Assembly: GCA_022885665.1 (NCBI GenBank)
Contig: JAGQDJ010000260.1
Location: forward strand, 2,046,001-2,110,000
Length of the DNA: 64,000 nt
Source: Triops longicaudatus
Lineage: Eukaryota; Arthropoda; Branchiopoda; Notostraca; Triopsidae
Direction of reading: 5' to 3'
The notes beneath the pieces were generated by a model, which did no database searches, was not told the origin of the DNA, and was given only the letters and a program-made list of their open reading frames with translations. Numbering within the stretch: position 1 is the stretch's first letter; every line of letters starts with the position of its first letter. This document shows positions 22,472 to 36,910 of this stretch, piece by piece. The position numbers and the translations under genes are program-made.

Positions 22472-25400
22472 CTTTCTTCAAAGGCAGGAAAGATTACACT
22501 TTACATTACTTTAACTGTTATAACAGTACACTTTTTCCTTCTTAGGACGTAAATCCAAAAAGTCAAGACGAACTCCATATTTTTTATCTCAAAAACTATC
22601 AGTTCATCTTCCATCTCGTTGCACCTAATTTCTGCAAAAAAAAAATAGCTTAACAAATTTGCTACTTTATTCCTTGACACGCTGTTGTTACGTTATTACA
22701 TATTGCGCTGCACTAAACATTAACAGTATAACATCATGTCATCACAGAGTGAGTGTTTTTATAAGTACCTAAAAATAGTCCCCGCTTACTACTTAGGAAA
22801 AAACGACATAGTACTAGAATTATTTCAACACACGTTATTGGTTAACAGAAAATCAGAATCGCTCAATAGAAAACCTTGCAAGAAGTCTGCTTACCTTTAA
22901 ATACGAATATCCATTGTGAACAGATTGAAATACCCTTTTTCACACACTAAAACTTAAGTTCCACAATGCAGCAAAGATGTTAAATTTTCCCACTATTCCA
23001 TTCAGAGGCTTCGCATTAAACTGACGAAACTTTCCGATACGCTTCTCAACTTTGCTCTCCAGCTCTCACTTTAACTACCCCGCATATGCACTATTCAACA
23101 AGTGCTCCGGCAATCTAAATCCGTATTGGGGGGCCCTTGGGAAAACTCTTCCACTTGACTTTAAAGATCCTGTTCAATTAGGTCTCAAAGCTTTTACTCC
23201 CAACAAATTTTTAGCTCAAACTCAGCACTCGAGCCCCGGTTTTAAATCCCCCGGAAGCCACTTCTTATTTTTTAAAAAAATCTTGAATCCAATCCACTTT
23301 AACCACCATCAAATGCCACGCAACTGCTGACCACCAAAGCACCAACGCGACTAAAAGAAGGAACTGGACATAACTGCGTTTCCTTCTGTCCGTATCTCTC
23401 GTCAAGCTTTCGCGGCCAAAGGCAGACAGACGCAGTAGTAGAGATCCGAGGCTGAAAAACTCCCTAACTACGTCTATAGGAACGGGAAGCCCAAACTTTG
23501 ATGTCAGACAAGAAAATATTTCCACGCATAAAATAGGTTCCTCGTGGACAATGGTCACCGAAAATATACCCAAAAGGTGTTTCTTCTCGAACCCACTAAA
23601 CTAGTAGCTACCTTTTCCACACTTGTAACAGGTAAAAGGTATGCTAAAGAAGCACAAGGGAGGGTCTTGTGGAGCTCGAAACCCCGAGGCGAAACACGAC
23701 ATTCAGGTACGTAAAAAAGAGCGGGAAAAAGCACCTTGTTTCTTTGATAGCTGTGTAAAGGAGAGAAGAGGGGAGAAGATTCCATAGGGAGCTTTCAGGG
23801 ACCGAAACAAGCCTGTGGCCAAGCTGAAGGACAAAGTTTTGGTGCGAGTGATGCTACAAGCCCGAATGCATTGAAACCGAAGAACGAGGCAGAAAGAGAA
23901 CGACGAGTAAGGAAGTTTTCATGGCCAAGTTTAATAAGATGCCAGATGATGAGAAAGAAAAGATGCTGAGAGAAGGTGAACGGCCTGTAGCAAACGAACC
24001 AATCGTCACCTTCACGTTTGCTGTAGAAGAAGGACTCGACATCTTTTGAAACATTCGGACAAACTGATGCGAAGGTTTTCCCGCGCCAGAGGAAATATTC
24101 TGGAAGCTGAAGACGTGTGAAATATTGCTGTCACGGAAATGGCTGATTGTTTATCACCTACGGCCAGGCACTGGACGAGATAACTTAAAGAATGCGCGAT
24201 ATGGGAAGGTACACTTTTTTTTACAAAAGGTTATCGATGCTGACAACGTAAAGCGTGAAGAAAATAAAAAAGAACGAAGATAGGAAGACTCGAAGACATT
24301 TTGAGACAAAACCTCGAGTTTTTCAAATGTTGGCCGAGTTAAGTAGAACTTGCTTAAAAGTTAACCAAGAGTTACTTCACTACGTTTATTATGTTTTATT
24401 TGAAGTTCTCCGCGCCAAAACTAGAGAAACTTTCGCTTTTTAAGTAAACATACATACGCGCAGTTCATAAACAAACTACACACAAGGTTGTCACCTTTGA
24501 CTTCCGCAGGATCCCAGCAATTTATCATGCGTCATCTCATTTCATGGCGTTGATTACAAAAAGCGTAATCGGAAAGTTTGAAAAGAAGCCAAGGCGCCTG
24601 ATCATGTAAACCGAAAGCGTCACGACGTATAACTTCATCAGCCTCTATTCATTTTCAATGCAATGCTAACGACGCAGTTTCTGACATACAACTTCAAAAC
24701 AGTAAGCTTGACTTGCTTCCACGATGCGAACTTGTAAAAACCCAGGAAATCTTTAATGCTAGAGTTTCTTCGTTAAAAGGGAAAAGTCTCTTCCAAGTCT
24801 CTCAAAGTTTTCCGCAAGCTACAAATTTTTAATCACCTTAGGGTAGTGACTTAATGGTGCACGTATAGGCTCGCGTGGTAGGACACAAATATTTTTCTCC
24901 CCGTAAAAAAAAGGAAATGCCCTTTGGCCAATTGTATGCAGTCAAGAAAAGAGTTGCCATCTGGCGAGTAACTTACCTTAAAAATGAGAGAGCGCGCTTG
25001 CAAGTAAAACTGCTCCACGGTGTGCGAGTCTCGCAGTAAGCTAATGCTCTCCACGTAAAATCTAAAAAAAAATAAAATAAAAAAAAATAGATGTCTTAGA
25101 ATTGGCTTTACTCAAGGTTGTATCCCATTTAGCTCAATTTCCTTTTATTTAGCATGTTCACACAAGGACTCAAGCATACCATGTTCTCCTTAATAAACGC
25201 ACTCTCAATAGAGCTAAACTGCAGACAGCTTATTTTAACAACAGGAATTTTTAAATATTCTCACTTAAAAGCACTCATATTAAATATTCTGGAGCTATTT
25301 TTCGCGTGAACGAAAGAAAGAAAATATTGAAAAATAAAAGTAATTAAGAATGAAAAGAAAATCACTCACTACTTTTAGATAAGACTTTAACTTTTTAAAT

Positions 25401-27711
25401 GTTTGATATGGCTCGATAACGGCAAGGCGCAACAAGTGAAAAAAACTTACTTGACCAGGAAGTAGAGAATGACATTTTTGCTCTTGTCATGGTACTGGGA
25501 GCCAATAACAACTGGGGCAGGTTTCTTGGGAAATTCATGATCCAACACACGCCGGTCATGTTGTAACCATGCATAATGGCCCCTAAAGTAAAGCGAAAGA
25601 GACACACAATATAATATAATGCAATACAATTTTAAAGGACAGCAGACTGCCACGAGCTTTAACACAATTCTCCGGTTTACAATTCATTGAACCATTATTC
25701 GACCTCTCATTCGACGATCTCAACAGACCATAACCTTCTTTCACAATTGTTCAAGCGTAGTCACGTTGCCTTTTTCCAAACGAATCTTTTTGGGAGAAAC
25801 TAAATGTGTAATGAAGGCTATTTAAGTGAAAGCAACCAGAATTCGAAAACATTCTCACCGACCCCTACCCACAAATACCCCCCTTTCATCATAAACACGA
25901 AAATCTGTAAATGAAGCCTTCATTTGTGTACTGCTATTGACATCCAGTTATCGTATTTTTTTATAGAAAAATCCATATTTTAAAAACTACATTCTCTGGT
26001 ACTTGTCAATAAAATGACCCGCGCAAATGCTCCTGTTGGATATAATTATTAAATTTCAAACGCATGGCCAAAGATTACACGGCTATCCTTTATTTTGACT
26101 GACACTGAGGTTCTCGTCAATTGTAGAAAACCTTACAAGTGGTAATTTTCCAGTCTGAAGAACAAGTCATGCAAAAAAGTATTTTACTTCACTGTCTATT
26201 GTTTTAGTCATGAGTGACTGTAACAACAGTTACAACTGCTCTTTCGTTTGACGTTTCAGGAAACTAACAACAATTGTACCAAAGCAAAAGTATAATGACT
26301 GCGTTACGATTACTAGGCAAACGAGTTCATTTTATAAGCACATTTACAAGCAACTATTGCATTACTTAACGCAGATTAACGGCGTAATATTGTGTACACA
26401 GGAAGGAACGCTTTGCTATGGTCATTTTCTTTAAGTAATAGTCAGTATTTTTTTGGCATTTCTGTGTTACAGAAAAGCTTCAAAATTATAAGTCCAAAAG
26501 AGAACCACTTTTAAAAATGTACATGCTCTGTACACAAACAATCGTGTTTAAGATTTGCCGCATTCCCGTTTCCGTTCGTTACGTACTAGCTTCTACCCAA
26601 CCACTTGTCTTGCGCGAAATAAATGGAGTCTATAGCTAGAGTGCATTCTTGAGTATAGGGCGTCTATAGCTATTCCTCAAGTTCTTGAATTACGTTACTC
26701 CCTTCTCCTTAACTACCTCACTAGCCCATTTCTCCCCCCACCTTACTCATTGGCGCGCCAAATGCTATAACTGTCACGAAAGAAACCCTTCAACTCCCCC
26801 TTCTTCACGTCACACGTGACTAGAAGGTTTAAGGCAACGAGCGTCCATCCACGCGACTTCGAGTTTTGTTCTACTTCATATCAAGCTTTCAACTCAAGTT
26901 TACGACCAGTACCAGTTCGACTCCAAATACTGCGGTCTTTCTCCTTTTCCCTGCCCTTTGTCCCTTGTTCAAGCTTGCCTATCACATTCAAATAGGGGAG
27001 CTAAGAACGTTGCCGCTTTCTTGAAATATGTGTACACATTACCTTCTCCACATAACCCCAAACAAGTTCTGCACCAGTTAAGTTGCCTGGTGCCGCACAA
27101 CGACCCGGCTACCTTACAAGCTAACTATAGATTTTTGAAGTCTTTTTCCGTTGAGGGGAGTTTAAGGATAGTTATGTGTACTGTGCACGTATGAAAAACA
27201 GTTCACGCTCATGTTTACGCGTTAATTAAAGCACCAAAACTCCAGGAAAACCTAGCGGGGCGTTAAAACATTTCCGATGCTGAGCTTATCTTCCTAAAAC
27301 TTTTTTCTATGAAAGAAGAAAAAAAACTTGCTAGGGCATAGAGTTGTCGAGTGAAACCTTGTTAGCGGATTATAAACTGTAACGGAAACTTTAGAAACAT
27401 TTTGCCTAAAAAAAGCAAAACAAAGTAGGGGAACGGATCGGATGGAGCTCCGTGTTTACTCGAGTTTGCTTTAATGGCATTAGAAAAGGGAAATACACGG
27501 ATAAACGCTTAAGAACAAGCTTAGTTAGATTCTTGGGGTGGGCAACTTACGTGTCGTCGATATAGGCTAATCCAAAGTATTCTTTCTCTCGTACTCCCGC
27601 ATGGGACGCTGCAATATCGGTCAAATCCGCACCGGTCAAACGAGGCTGGACCAAAATTTCCAACTGACGTTCATCAGGCAGTACAATGACTGCTCGCCGC
27701 CCATCTATCAT
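13440..27711 (-). CDS. FRMD4A: FERM domain-containing protein 4 (FRMD4A/B orthologue)
   Basis: Cortical scaffold; in vertebrates FRMD4A links Par-3 and cytohesin-Arf6 in epithelial polarity. Exons: 27711-27551, 25582-25451, 25061-24977, 18967-18807, 18634-18569, 18502-18281, 17957-17859, 17218-17077, 16953-16809, 16649-16381, 16200-15903, 15727-15362 and 14818-13440. The total is 3525 nt (1174 residues), exactly in frame. FERM covers about 1-356: F1 has RQLEILVQPRLTGADL, F2 has KKLPVLPASVLKESPSLTYC, and F3 has WWLGISYKGIAQYDHND and WQMAIAQHQFFLDRKQCK. Residues about 405-595 match the cytohesin-binding CUPID region, with KLCVQEAELTGVLPPEIPLN, FRRRVGTGF and KAVRRQRKTVYQQSLHRLKD. The tail is Ser/Pro-rich and ends ATLV, a class I PDZ-ligand form. 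The 99-bp exon 17957-17859 inserts 33 acidic residues into F3. ATG at 27711 follows a splice acceptor directly, so at least one 5' exon lies upstream, perhaps adding N-terminal residues. Confidence 0.92.
17859..17957 (-). other. Predicted cassette exon in the FRMD4 FERM F3 lobe
   Basis: The exon is 99 bp, flanked by phase-2 introns on both sides. It encodes VVHAASNVSLYDEQNEEEEA and a further 13 residues. Joining the flanking exons without it gives HDPKR then VSTSRRTF, which is the layout of vertebrate FRMD4A (HDPRR then ASVTRRTF). The exon is therefore an insertion that can be skipped without changing frame. Confidence 0.7.
18968..24976 (-). other. Large FRMD4 intron (6.0 kb)
   Basis: Lies between the exon encoding the end of F1/start of F2 and the next FERM exon. 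It contains an A-run at 22439 and small unsupported open frames (for example 21550-21879 +, rich in Ser). No nested gene or RNA was recognised. Confidence 0.65.
22439..22468. repeat. Homopolymer A tract (30 A)
   Basis: Thirty consecutive A on the + strand inside the large FRMD4 intron. No retrocopy body is attached. Confidence 0.9.
26750..26761. promoter_or_regulatory. Palindromic E2F-like site in an FRMD4 intron
   Basis: TTGGCGCGCCAA is a perfect 12-bp palindrome that matches the symmetrical E2F/DP consensus apart from the outermost base. It lies in the 2-kb intron between the first two identified FRMD4 exons. An AscI-like GC core could also occur by chance. No gene start is placed nearby. 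Confidence 0.3.
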
Positions 27712-28438
27712 CTGCACAAATAGGTCGAGGACAACGAAAATAAAACCACAGGATTAGTCATTAGTGCAACAACATATTTGACTGCTACGGTATTATCCAA
27801 ACTTAGTTACACAATTCATTTATTCTGATATACTAAAAAAAACACACGTTAGAGTTCTACAGCAACAGAGATATACTTGAAAATTAAAGCTGAGCATGTG
27901 TATAAGTACACTAGTATAACGCACTTGTATAACATTCATTATTCAAATTACTAGCATCACACAATGTGAAAATCAGTCATGTGCTATCGTACCCTACACT
28001 ACAAATATTATTAATAATAAAAATATTAATTATTATTTATTAATATGACTAAATATTAATAAATCCTTAGTATGCTGAACACTATAACATTTTGCAGTTT
28101 TCTAATAACATCTTTACGTCGGTGACCAATAGTTGATTTCTTGTCGCAGCTAGGGCAAATAACTAACTACTCTTTCTTTCATTAGTAAAGAGTGAAATTT
28201 TGTTAAAATCGTGGAAACCTGTAGTTCTATTTTGCAAATATCTCACAAAGAACACTAAGAACATTGAAAGCAGCTTTGTTGTCGAAAAACTGGACAATAT
28301 CGGACGATGTTTTAAAAACGGTTACCAAGAACTCCCATGAAAAATTATCAACAAGCGAGGGAATACATATTAGACTTCAAGTTACGACATAAAATTATGT
28401 TTTTAATAATAATAATAATAGTAATAATAATAATAATA

Positions 28439-28473
<35 letters not shown>

Positions 28474-31400
28474 GTAATAATACATTTAAAAAAATAATAA
28501 AAAATCGGAAAATTGTTTTTCTCTCACGACAGCTGAATTATAAACTTAACTAAGAAAACTTTCCTTCTGAAAAGTTAATACGAAAAAACTTTACATTATT
28601 CACCGATTTAATAAGGTCATAACTAACGTTGTTTTGTCACTTCTTACTGAACAGATGTCGTCATCAACCGTCACTCAGCCCTTTGAAGTTTTGAAAGTAA
28701 TCCCTCTACCTCCCCACAAACTTAATATTGTCCCCACTAATGTCATTTAACCTCAACACCGCATGGCATTTCCCCATTTCGGGTTTTAATTATAGGTGTC
28801 TTTCACGTCACACGCCGACACACAGCGAGGTACAGAAACCAGTCCAAAGACAAAACAAAAGCAAGAGCGGGCAACCAACGTACCAAACGCTCCCTTATAC
28901 CACCCTCATATGTTAATTATGACCTAGCGTGTCAGACAGTTTGGAATCGGCAGCTGTTGTGTTGTTCTTTTACATGAAATTCGCTTATTTATAAATAATA
29001 CCGTGAAATTCCTACCCTCCCTCAATTCCCCACCCTTCCACCCCTTCTTCCGCAAAAACTCCTATCACCTTTCACTACAACTATTCCAGTATAGATCGCA
29101 TAAATTCCTTTCCCAAATTTTCTTTTTGTCAGAACTTCCGATTACTTCCTTTTCCCCGCGGTTCCATAACACGCTTTAAAATTCAACATTAAATGGGGGT
29201 TAGAAGAGACCGTTATATGCACGGTATGAATATAAGCGATGCTTGAGCACGAAATGATTGTAAAGCAAAGTACTAAGCTAATATTTGCATTCCATGTATG
29301 AAGTCAAATGTTCATGCTGGCGCATTGAAAATTAAACCACGCAAGAAACGAGGCACTGCTAGGGAAGATTCTCTTATCTTTCGACTTTGCAATTAATAAG
29401 ATCTGTACATCAAAGTTTCCTGTACCGATTAATTTTACCGCAATTTTATTTCCAAATGAAGCATTATGAGCAGCAGTTCAAACAGTGTCACGATACGTTT
29501 CACAGTAAAACGGCAGCTTGGACTCCGTCAACCCCGACTCATCAGTAAATGTAACATGTTTAATAGTCAAACAACCGCTTGCAGAAACCAAACTTTGCTG
29601 TCCGCAAGCGAAGCACTTTACGTTACTTTTAAATTAAATATCGCTAGTAATCAATGGTAAACTCTGTCGTTTTATTTCATGATAAGCTGAATTTATAAAA
29701 CACCGATAATGCATATTTCGTTAAAGGTGTTAAAGCTAATTATGGGCGATCCATATTACATAAGTTTCTCCGCAAGCTTAAGAACTTTCGATACTTGTTC
29801 ACCTCCACACTTGCCCACGCTTCCTGAAATGTCAAAGAATTTCAACACAGTAGGTTAAAACTTTACGAGCTATTTTGTTAGGACTATTTAATGGTGATCC
29901 AGTTGCATAAATCTTTTCTTCCGCGGTCACTTAAAATCGTAAGTAAGCCAGTCCTTGAACTCCAGTCAGCTGCTCCAAACTATTTTTATCAACTTCTATT
30001 TCTTTCCCAAACCTTTCTTTAACAAAAACGAATGAAACAAATGTCTTAGCATGTGACTCGTCTTATTCCCGTTAAGAAGTGTCTGGTGCCAAGTATCAAA
30101 TGACGATTAAACTTTCCTCCAGTACCACTGAACACACACAAAAAACTTGCACTTTTTCAAGCATGGAAGCGCAAACGTTGTATGCTCCAAGCTCAGACGC
30201 ACTTAAATGTTATTTTCGTAACTGAAAATTTAGACAAGATAACGAAATTTCCGTTTACATTTATGGATAGAAAAGTGTAACTGGGATCTAGAAGGACTCT
30301 TGAGTTACGATGCTGTACTTCGTACACTTTCTTCGTTTGAACTGATCTCAAATATTCACTTCAAAACCACTTGAAACGTTTAAAACAAGCAACAAAAAGA
30401 TGCTTTACTACAGTGCATATGCTTTACTCGATTTGACTGATAAAAGACGAAGTTCAGAACAAAAGCTTGTCAAAAGTTCTTTGCTGTATTCCAACCTCTA
30501 AGACGTCGTCGGGTTCTCACACCCGAAAACGCCAATACCGAACAACTTCTCACGAAACTTGCGTTTTCTCACGATCTCCAGCCATCCAATCATCAAGCTC
30601 TACCATACCATATTCACTTTACCCTACCGTCTTTGAAAAACAAACCAATTTAAAAAAAAATAATCACTCGCTTCGAACCATGTAGATCAAAACTAACCAC
30701 TCTTCCTGAGTGATTCATCTTCAATTACAACCAGCACAACTTTCTCCAACTTTACCGTAAAATTACGAAACTGCATTTGTAGTTAGAAACCCGAATAATG
30801 TAACGACACTGAACAAAAAGAAACGAAATGATACGAAAAGGGACATGAATGGAAAAGGTGAATACGCTGAAAGAGAAACACGCTGCAAAAGGTAAACAAA
30901 AGAGAATGTGAAAACAAAGATAAAAAACGTAAAGGCAAAACGTCCAAAGTGAAGTGTCATACGATAATCCCCCTGATTAAAACAATGGAGTAGGATGTCC
31001 GGGATGTGACGTCATCACAATGTAGCGCGTTTGTCGCCTAATAGAATCACTCAAGGCTTAACCGCAACACTACAAATAAATTCTCCATTTGCAATTTTGA
31101 ATTAGCTCAACGTTCTAAACAAGCGAATCAAGATATAGTTACACTACAATAAACAAAAAAAGCAAGTCGCTTAAAACAGACATAACGACATTTTTCAATT
31201 GCATAAATTCACAAATGGAGAAAAGTCAATAACGTTACATTTTATCTTTAATAAAAATATGATTGTTACTATAAAATTTTTAATACAGTACAGCGCTATG
31301 AAAGCTTGATCTCAAAGTCAAGTATTGTCCATATAGTGTTGTACCTTGAGCCGATGAAAAATCTCGAATATTAAGCGGTCCGATCCCATTTTTTCAATGT

Positions 31401-33034
31401 TAATCGATTAGCTCACATCACAGGGGAACACGAAATGACTTGTCTTGACCCGAACAAAATCACGTGAACAAAACGTAGCACGCTACCCAGTTTCTATGGA
31501 AACGTTTCTCATACGCTTACTACCACAAATTAACTTCTACACGTTTCTAATGAGATGTTGGGTTTTCTGTCTCCATGTTTGTCCCGTTAGACACTGTGCC
31601 TATAACGAAAACTCCCGTTTTCTGAAGGTTAAAGGTCAAAGACAATTGACCCTTGCCTTAACTTATTTCTCTCTATGATGACTGATTTCCAAACTCCCAT
31701 TTTTGCTCGAATTCTCCTGTATATCCTTTCGTATCCGTGTAAAAATTCACCATCAAGTTAAAATTTCACTCGTCACGACGATTTTCACTAATCATGACAA
31801 ATTTACAGAATTCTAGTTTTATTGCAATATCACATTTTCTGAAAATTTTGCTCGGAAATTCTGCTCCTTTTAAATATTTCTTTAACGAACTGGCGAAACT
31901 CACGAAATTTAACTGAGAACCGTTTTCGCACGAGCGGATGAAACACTGAACTCGGTTTGAGCTGACAATACAAGACTAAAGGGGAATTAGGACGCCGCAT
32001 GCCACATATAGCCAACAGGCGCCGAGAGCGTCGCTGCTAGCCTCAGGGGGGATCAGTTTCTGTCTCCTGTTGACATTTCAAACATGCTTACTGGGATTAG
32101 TAGGCGACTTATTACTACTACGCCTATTAGGGTGGAATGTTTATCCACTTCCTACCTTTTAACGAGTCCTCGTTTTTCGAAAATAGTCAAAATACAACTT
32201 GAGTGCACACCGGAAATTGCACTGACACATGTTGTGTGCACCCTCAAGAAATAGGTCTGTTCATAATTCCCGCGTTACCAATAGCATTTCCCTAGAGGCG
32301 ATCGATGCCTCACAAAATTTCTGAGACATTGTTCTAAAATTTCTAAATAAAGACGTTCCAGGGTAAACTAAACGTAAGTAACCCATTTTTCATTTTTGTT
32401 TATAGTAGAACGAATCCTGTACAACAGAAGAGTGTTAATAAAACCCTGAGCATATGCTACCACTTAGTACACCCAGACATGGAATATCTTACCCGACTTT
32501 GTGCAGTCTAAGAAAATGCTGGTATTGTAGCGCTACTAAGTGTAATCTGTAAAACATACTTGTAATACATTGTTTTCTTACACTTAGCATGCTCTAAGCT
32601 ACTACCGCCGATTCCCTGTGTAGTACAGAACGCCCTCCGTTACAGATCAACTTTATGTACATTACTGAACGCAAAGTTTCGCCATCGAAATATTGTAGTC
32701 TTAAGTGTGGAATTAATCTAAATCAACTCAAACAAACAAAGTAACATTGTAATGCTCGAAAAATGATAGTACAATCTCGCTACGACAAAAACCTGAGACG
32801 GCATAATTGTTCTTTATTTTTATTTGGTCGGGAATTACTTAAGAAGCTTCTGTCCTAATTCAAACCCTCCACTAAGACACAACATATAAGGTCAATTACT
32901 CTCGTTATTAGCATAAAAATATTAACGACTAAACTGCCTTTTGGGGCTTTACATAAAGAGTAGCATTGTCTAAGACTTCTTTGGTCACACACAAAGAAAA
33001 AAACGAAAATGAGAGAAATTTAAAATTGAAAAAG
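27712..33034. other. Upstream of the first identified FRMD4 exon, no gene recognised
   Basis: AT-rich sequence with a TAA microsatellite near 28.4 kb. One or more FRMD4 5' exons may lie here, because the first identified exon begins right after an acceptor, but I could not place one. Open frames such as 29466-29660 and 30467-30685 (+) resemble nothing. Confidence 0.5.
28405..28485. repeat. TAA/AAT microsatellite
   Basis: About 80 bp of AAT units with a few interruptions. Confidence 0.9.
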
Positions 33035-33105
33035 TGCATCGACCGGGAATCGAACCCGGGCCGCCCGCGTGGCAGGCGAGCATTCTACCACTGAACCATC
33101 GATGC
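33035..33105 (-). tRNA. tRNA-Gly (anticodon GCC)
   Basis: The - strand reads GCATCGATGGTTCAGTGGTA at the 5' end, then the anticodon loop CTGCCAC within CTCGCCTGCCACGCGGG, and a B box GGTTCGAATCC. The acceptor arms GCATCGA and TCGATGC pair fully and the discriminator base is A. It has no intron. A run of T follows within a few bases of the 3' end on the - strand, serving as a Pol III terminator. The 71-nt length is normal for Gly-GCC. The gene looks intact and functional. Confidence 0.97.
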
Positions 33106-36100
33106 TTATTAAGGTGTTAACCACCGCACTTTAAGAATCGGGTGCCTAATTTGTATACATTTGTTGGACAATCCTGTTGCAGCATGGAGTTTACAGCTCT
33201 TGTGCACGATTAGCAAGCCTAGACGTGTTTCTTGTAACCTTAACCTACAAAACCTGCGATAAATTCCAGAAAATAAGAAAAAGTGTTCATATTCAGAGTC
33301 GAAAGTAGATCTTGTGCTCGTGAAACGACACTTGCTTACTCTTTGACCCCGAAGTCTCAGACTTAACACCATTTTACTATTGTTTCTTTTCTCCAAACAT
33401 TTTAGCTGAAAACTACTGGACTACGACTTAACAGACATTTATCTACACTAAAGATTAGACAAAATAAGGAATCGTTATAAAAGAAGTAAGACATAACGGT
33501 TATTAAATGCGACTGCTTAAAGATTTCGTTCCGAAACTGTACAGTTGGTAAGTAAATTGACTACCATAATTTTTAACAAATAAATATTATACACAGTATT
33601 ATGCACACAAATTTTACTAACTGGTGACTATAAAAATACACTTTAAAGAAGCAAAAATCATACAGGTAAGAGGGCAACTGACAGGAAATGTTAACGGAAA
33701 GTAGGCGTCGAAGTTTCCAAATAAAGATAACAACTAAACAGATTACACGATTTTACTATCATTTAAATTTGTTAGATAAAATAAATAAAAAGTTTACGAA
33801 AGGACTTCCTTACCTTATCAAGTAACTGGGTTTAATCCATGTACGGCAATGCACTTTATTTTTATTTTTTTCTTGAGCACTTTTCTAACTGTCAACACGC
33901 CATTACCCCATTTCGAAGCTGCTCGGTCAACTGGAGCCAACTGTTACCGTAAGCATAATAGGAGAGAAGGGAGAGGCGCCAAATTCGTAAAGAAGCTATT
34001 GTAAGCGTGCGCCACCTAGTGACGATAAACTGTACTTTAACTGTGAAGAAAGCAACCACATGCAACGAATTTGTTCCCACACACGCAACAAGAAGAGTTC
34101 GTACTAAAAAGTATTCAGTGGAAATGGATGTTACATAAGCTGATTATAAATAAAGAAGCTTTTTATGAAACTGCAGTAAGTTTTGCCCATTTTTGCAATA
34201 GCGGGTAAGCTTGATTTTAACTTCCTAAACTGTCGTTTTCGCGGCCATCACGTAGGCCACTGTACGAAAGAACCGTCGTACCAAAAGAACTCGTTATTTA
34301 CTTTTAAGAAATTTTCCATTATGACCTCTTTCAATTTGCTGACGCTGCGAGAATACTATGTAATCTATGTTTTAACTAGGCCGATGTATATTTCCAAGTT
34401 TCGCGGAATTTCCTCAATATTAAGGCTACAGTGGAGCCAACTCGCTTCTGGCAGTTTGCATTGAAGTTTCGGTGCAAGATTTTGTGCATATTACTCACTA
34501 TTACAAAATTCTTTTGACAGTAAGGTTTCGGCATTTATTTAATGTGTAGTTATGAGTTTGGCACTTTTTTGAAACATCAAACGGTAAAATTGCTTTAGTC
34601 GACTAGTTTTGGGATATTTTACAAGTAACGAACCTTAACATTCTGTTCCGCATATTACAAACAAGAAATATTAAGCAAAATTTTGTCGTAAAAATTATAA
34701 AAATACGAACGTCCATTTTAGATTATCATAATTTAGAGTATCTTTTGTAAAGTAGTATGTAATTGTGGCTCAACCAAAGAAAAACATCCTCTACTGTAGA
34801 TACCCAAGTATGTCACCTACATTATATGCGTAAAAATAACTTTGAAATTTGTCACAAATTTTATTAGTTTCAATTTTCCCAAATCTCGTCAAAATCGGCA
34901 TTTTGAAAATGCAGTCCAAACTCCGACTACTTGGGAAAAATTATACAAATAAATTCCCAAGACGGAATTAAAAAAGAGACACATGCAATCAAAAGTATTC
35001 ACAACGAAACGCAGATGTATTAAGTACATGTAGTACAAAAAACAGACCCAACAAAAACGCTAAATGATATTCTTTGCGGCGGGTTAAAAACCTTCGTAAG
35101 TGCTTGGCGTGTGACACACAGGCGCCACTGCAGTAGCATGAGGCACGGGTTAGCACGGGATCACCACGCTGCCTAGTCGAAATTTCCCACATTCTTTATG
35201 AAAATTTCCACTTCTTTATGAAAGTTTGAAATTTTCTCAACAATTTCTTCACAAATTTCTTTTTTAAATAAAAAAGTGATATTAACTTACGTACTCTATT
35301 TCAAAAATGGCTAATTAAAAAGTACATGGTTCTTAAAAAGTCTGACAGATATGGATTATTTGAAATTAAATAACTCAATAAGCACAAGACAGAATAAACG
35401 CTATCTTTCTAGAAACAGTTAACAGTAGTTAGCAGAAGAATTTCCAACATCCTAGACTAGATAACAATGTGTAATAGAGCTAAAAATGCGTTTCGTGGAG
35501 TTTACACCACACTCGAAGTTTACACCTCCTCTGTTAATAGCAAACTTATATAGCTGACATAGAGATTTTTATTTATTTCTCCAGGGGGATAGTCCCACGT
35601 ATGTAGTGGAAACTAGTATTAAAAGTCTTTAAAGTAATACATATGAATACATCCTCAATAATATTTATAAAGGGAAATTGATGCTACAATCTTACGAATG
35701 AAATCCAAAATCGTGACTTAGTTTTAAACGTACTGTAAAATCTAAAGTCCAGGGTAGGCCTATTGAAAAAAAAAATGGAAAGATGTCCGACATAGGGCTT
35801 TCTTGCCGCCTTCAGGACGTCTAAATTAGAAGTTCAACATTCCAGAAACCTTGACCTTGAACGGAAACCTGGCTGTGCCTGAGGATTTTTGTTGGGTTTT
35901 CGTGAGCTATGGTTGCACGCTTTGTTAACCTTGTCAATAAAAACCTCAACCAAGCTTTCCTTACTTGTATTGCACAAATTCCAATTATTGCGGCCTTTTA
36001 TCGCAAAGCTACGCAATCTTGGTGAAGGTGGGTAAAACGCCATAGTTACAGTTATTTACAGGTACTACGCACCTTGAATCTCCGATTTCTCCCTTGCAAC

Positions 36101-36789
36101 AAACGTTCACTATAGTCATACTTCCTCCCCACTCCTTTTCCTTTTTCTTTCCTTTTTTAACATATTCAACAGCCTGCAATAAACTACCAGTCAACCAAAA
36201 GACGACTTTCACTTTTTATTATATTATTATTTTTTTCTACCCTACCTAAATATTGCGTTTAGTACTATCACTCTTATTGACAGAGAAAAGAGTTATACGG
36301 GCCATTAAACCATGATTGGCTTGCACGTTTCTTAGAAAAGAACCTTGTGATCGCAAGGAAACGTTAAAATAAACCATGGTAAACCCGGCAAAATACCCTA
36401 AAACCTTTTCTGTTTAGCAGAATCTTCGCTAACTAAACGAGATCAAGGCTTGAGTGAAAAAAAGATCGCCAATGTCAAGTCTCATCCTTCGTTTGTTACG
36501 TACCAAGAAAACTCATTTAATTAAGCATATATTCATCTTCTTCCCGCCTCTTCAGCGTAGTTTACAACGCATTATGGAAAGTACTCAAGGTTCGGATGAG
36601 CACGAAAGGAGACTGCATTGAACCATCTCCCAAGGTAAACAAAGTCAAGAAGTGGTAAGAAAGAGCTATAGAGTGAGCAATATTGCGAAAGTAAAAGTAA
36701 TTTCCTTTCGCTTACTTCATTTTCTTCACGTACACAGAAGTGTCTGTACTAAGACAGCGAATGCTTCTATCTTATTATCGATTTACCTG

Positions 36790-36822
<33 letters not shown>

Positions 36823-36839
36823 TATTATTATTATTATTA

Positions 36840-36910
<71 letters not shown>

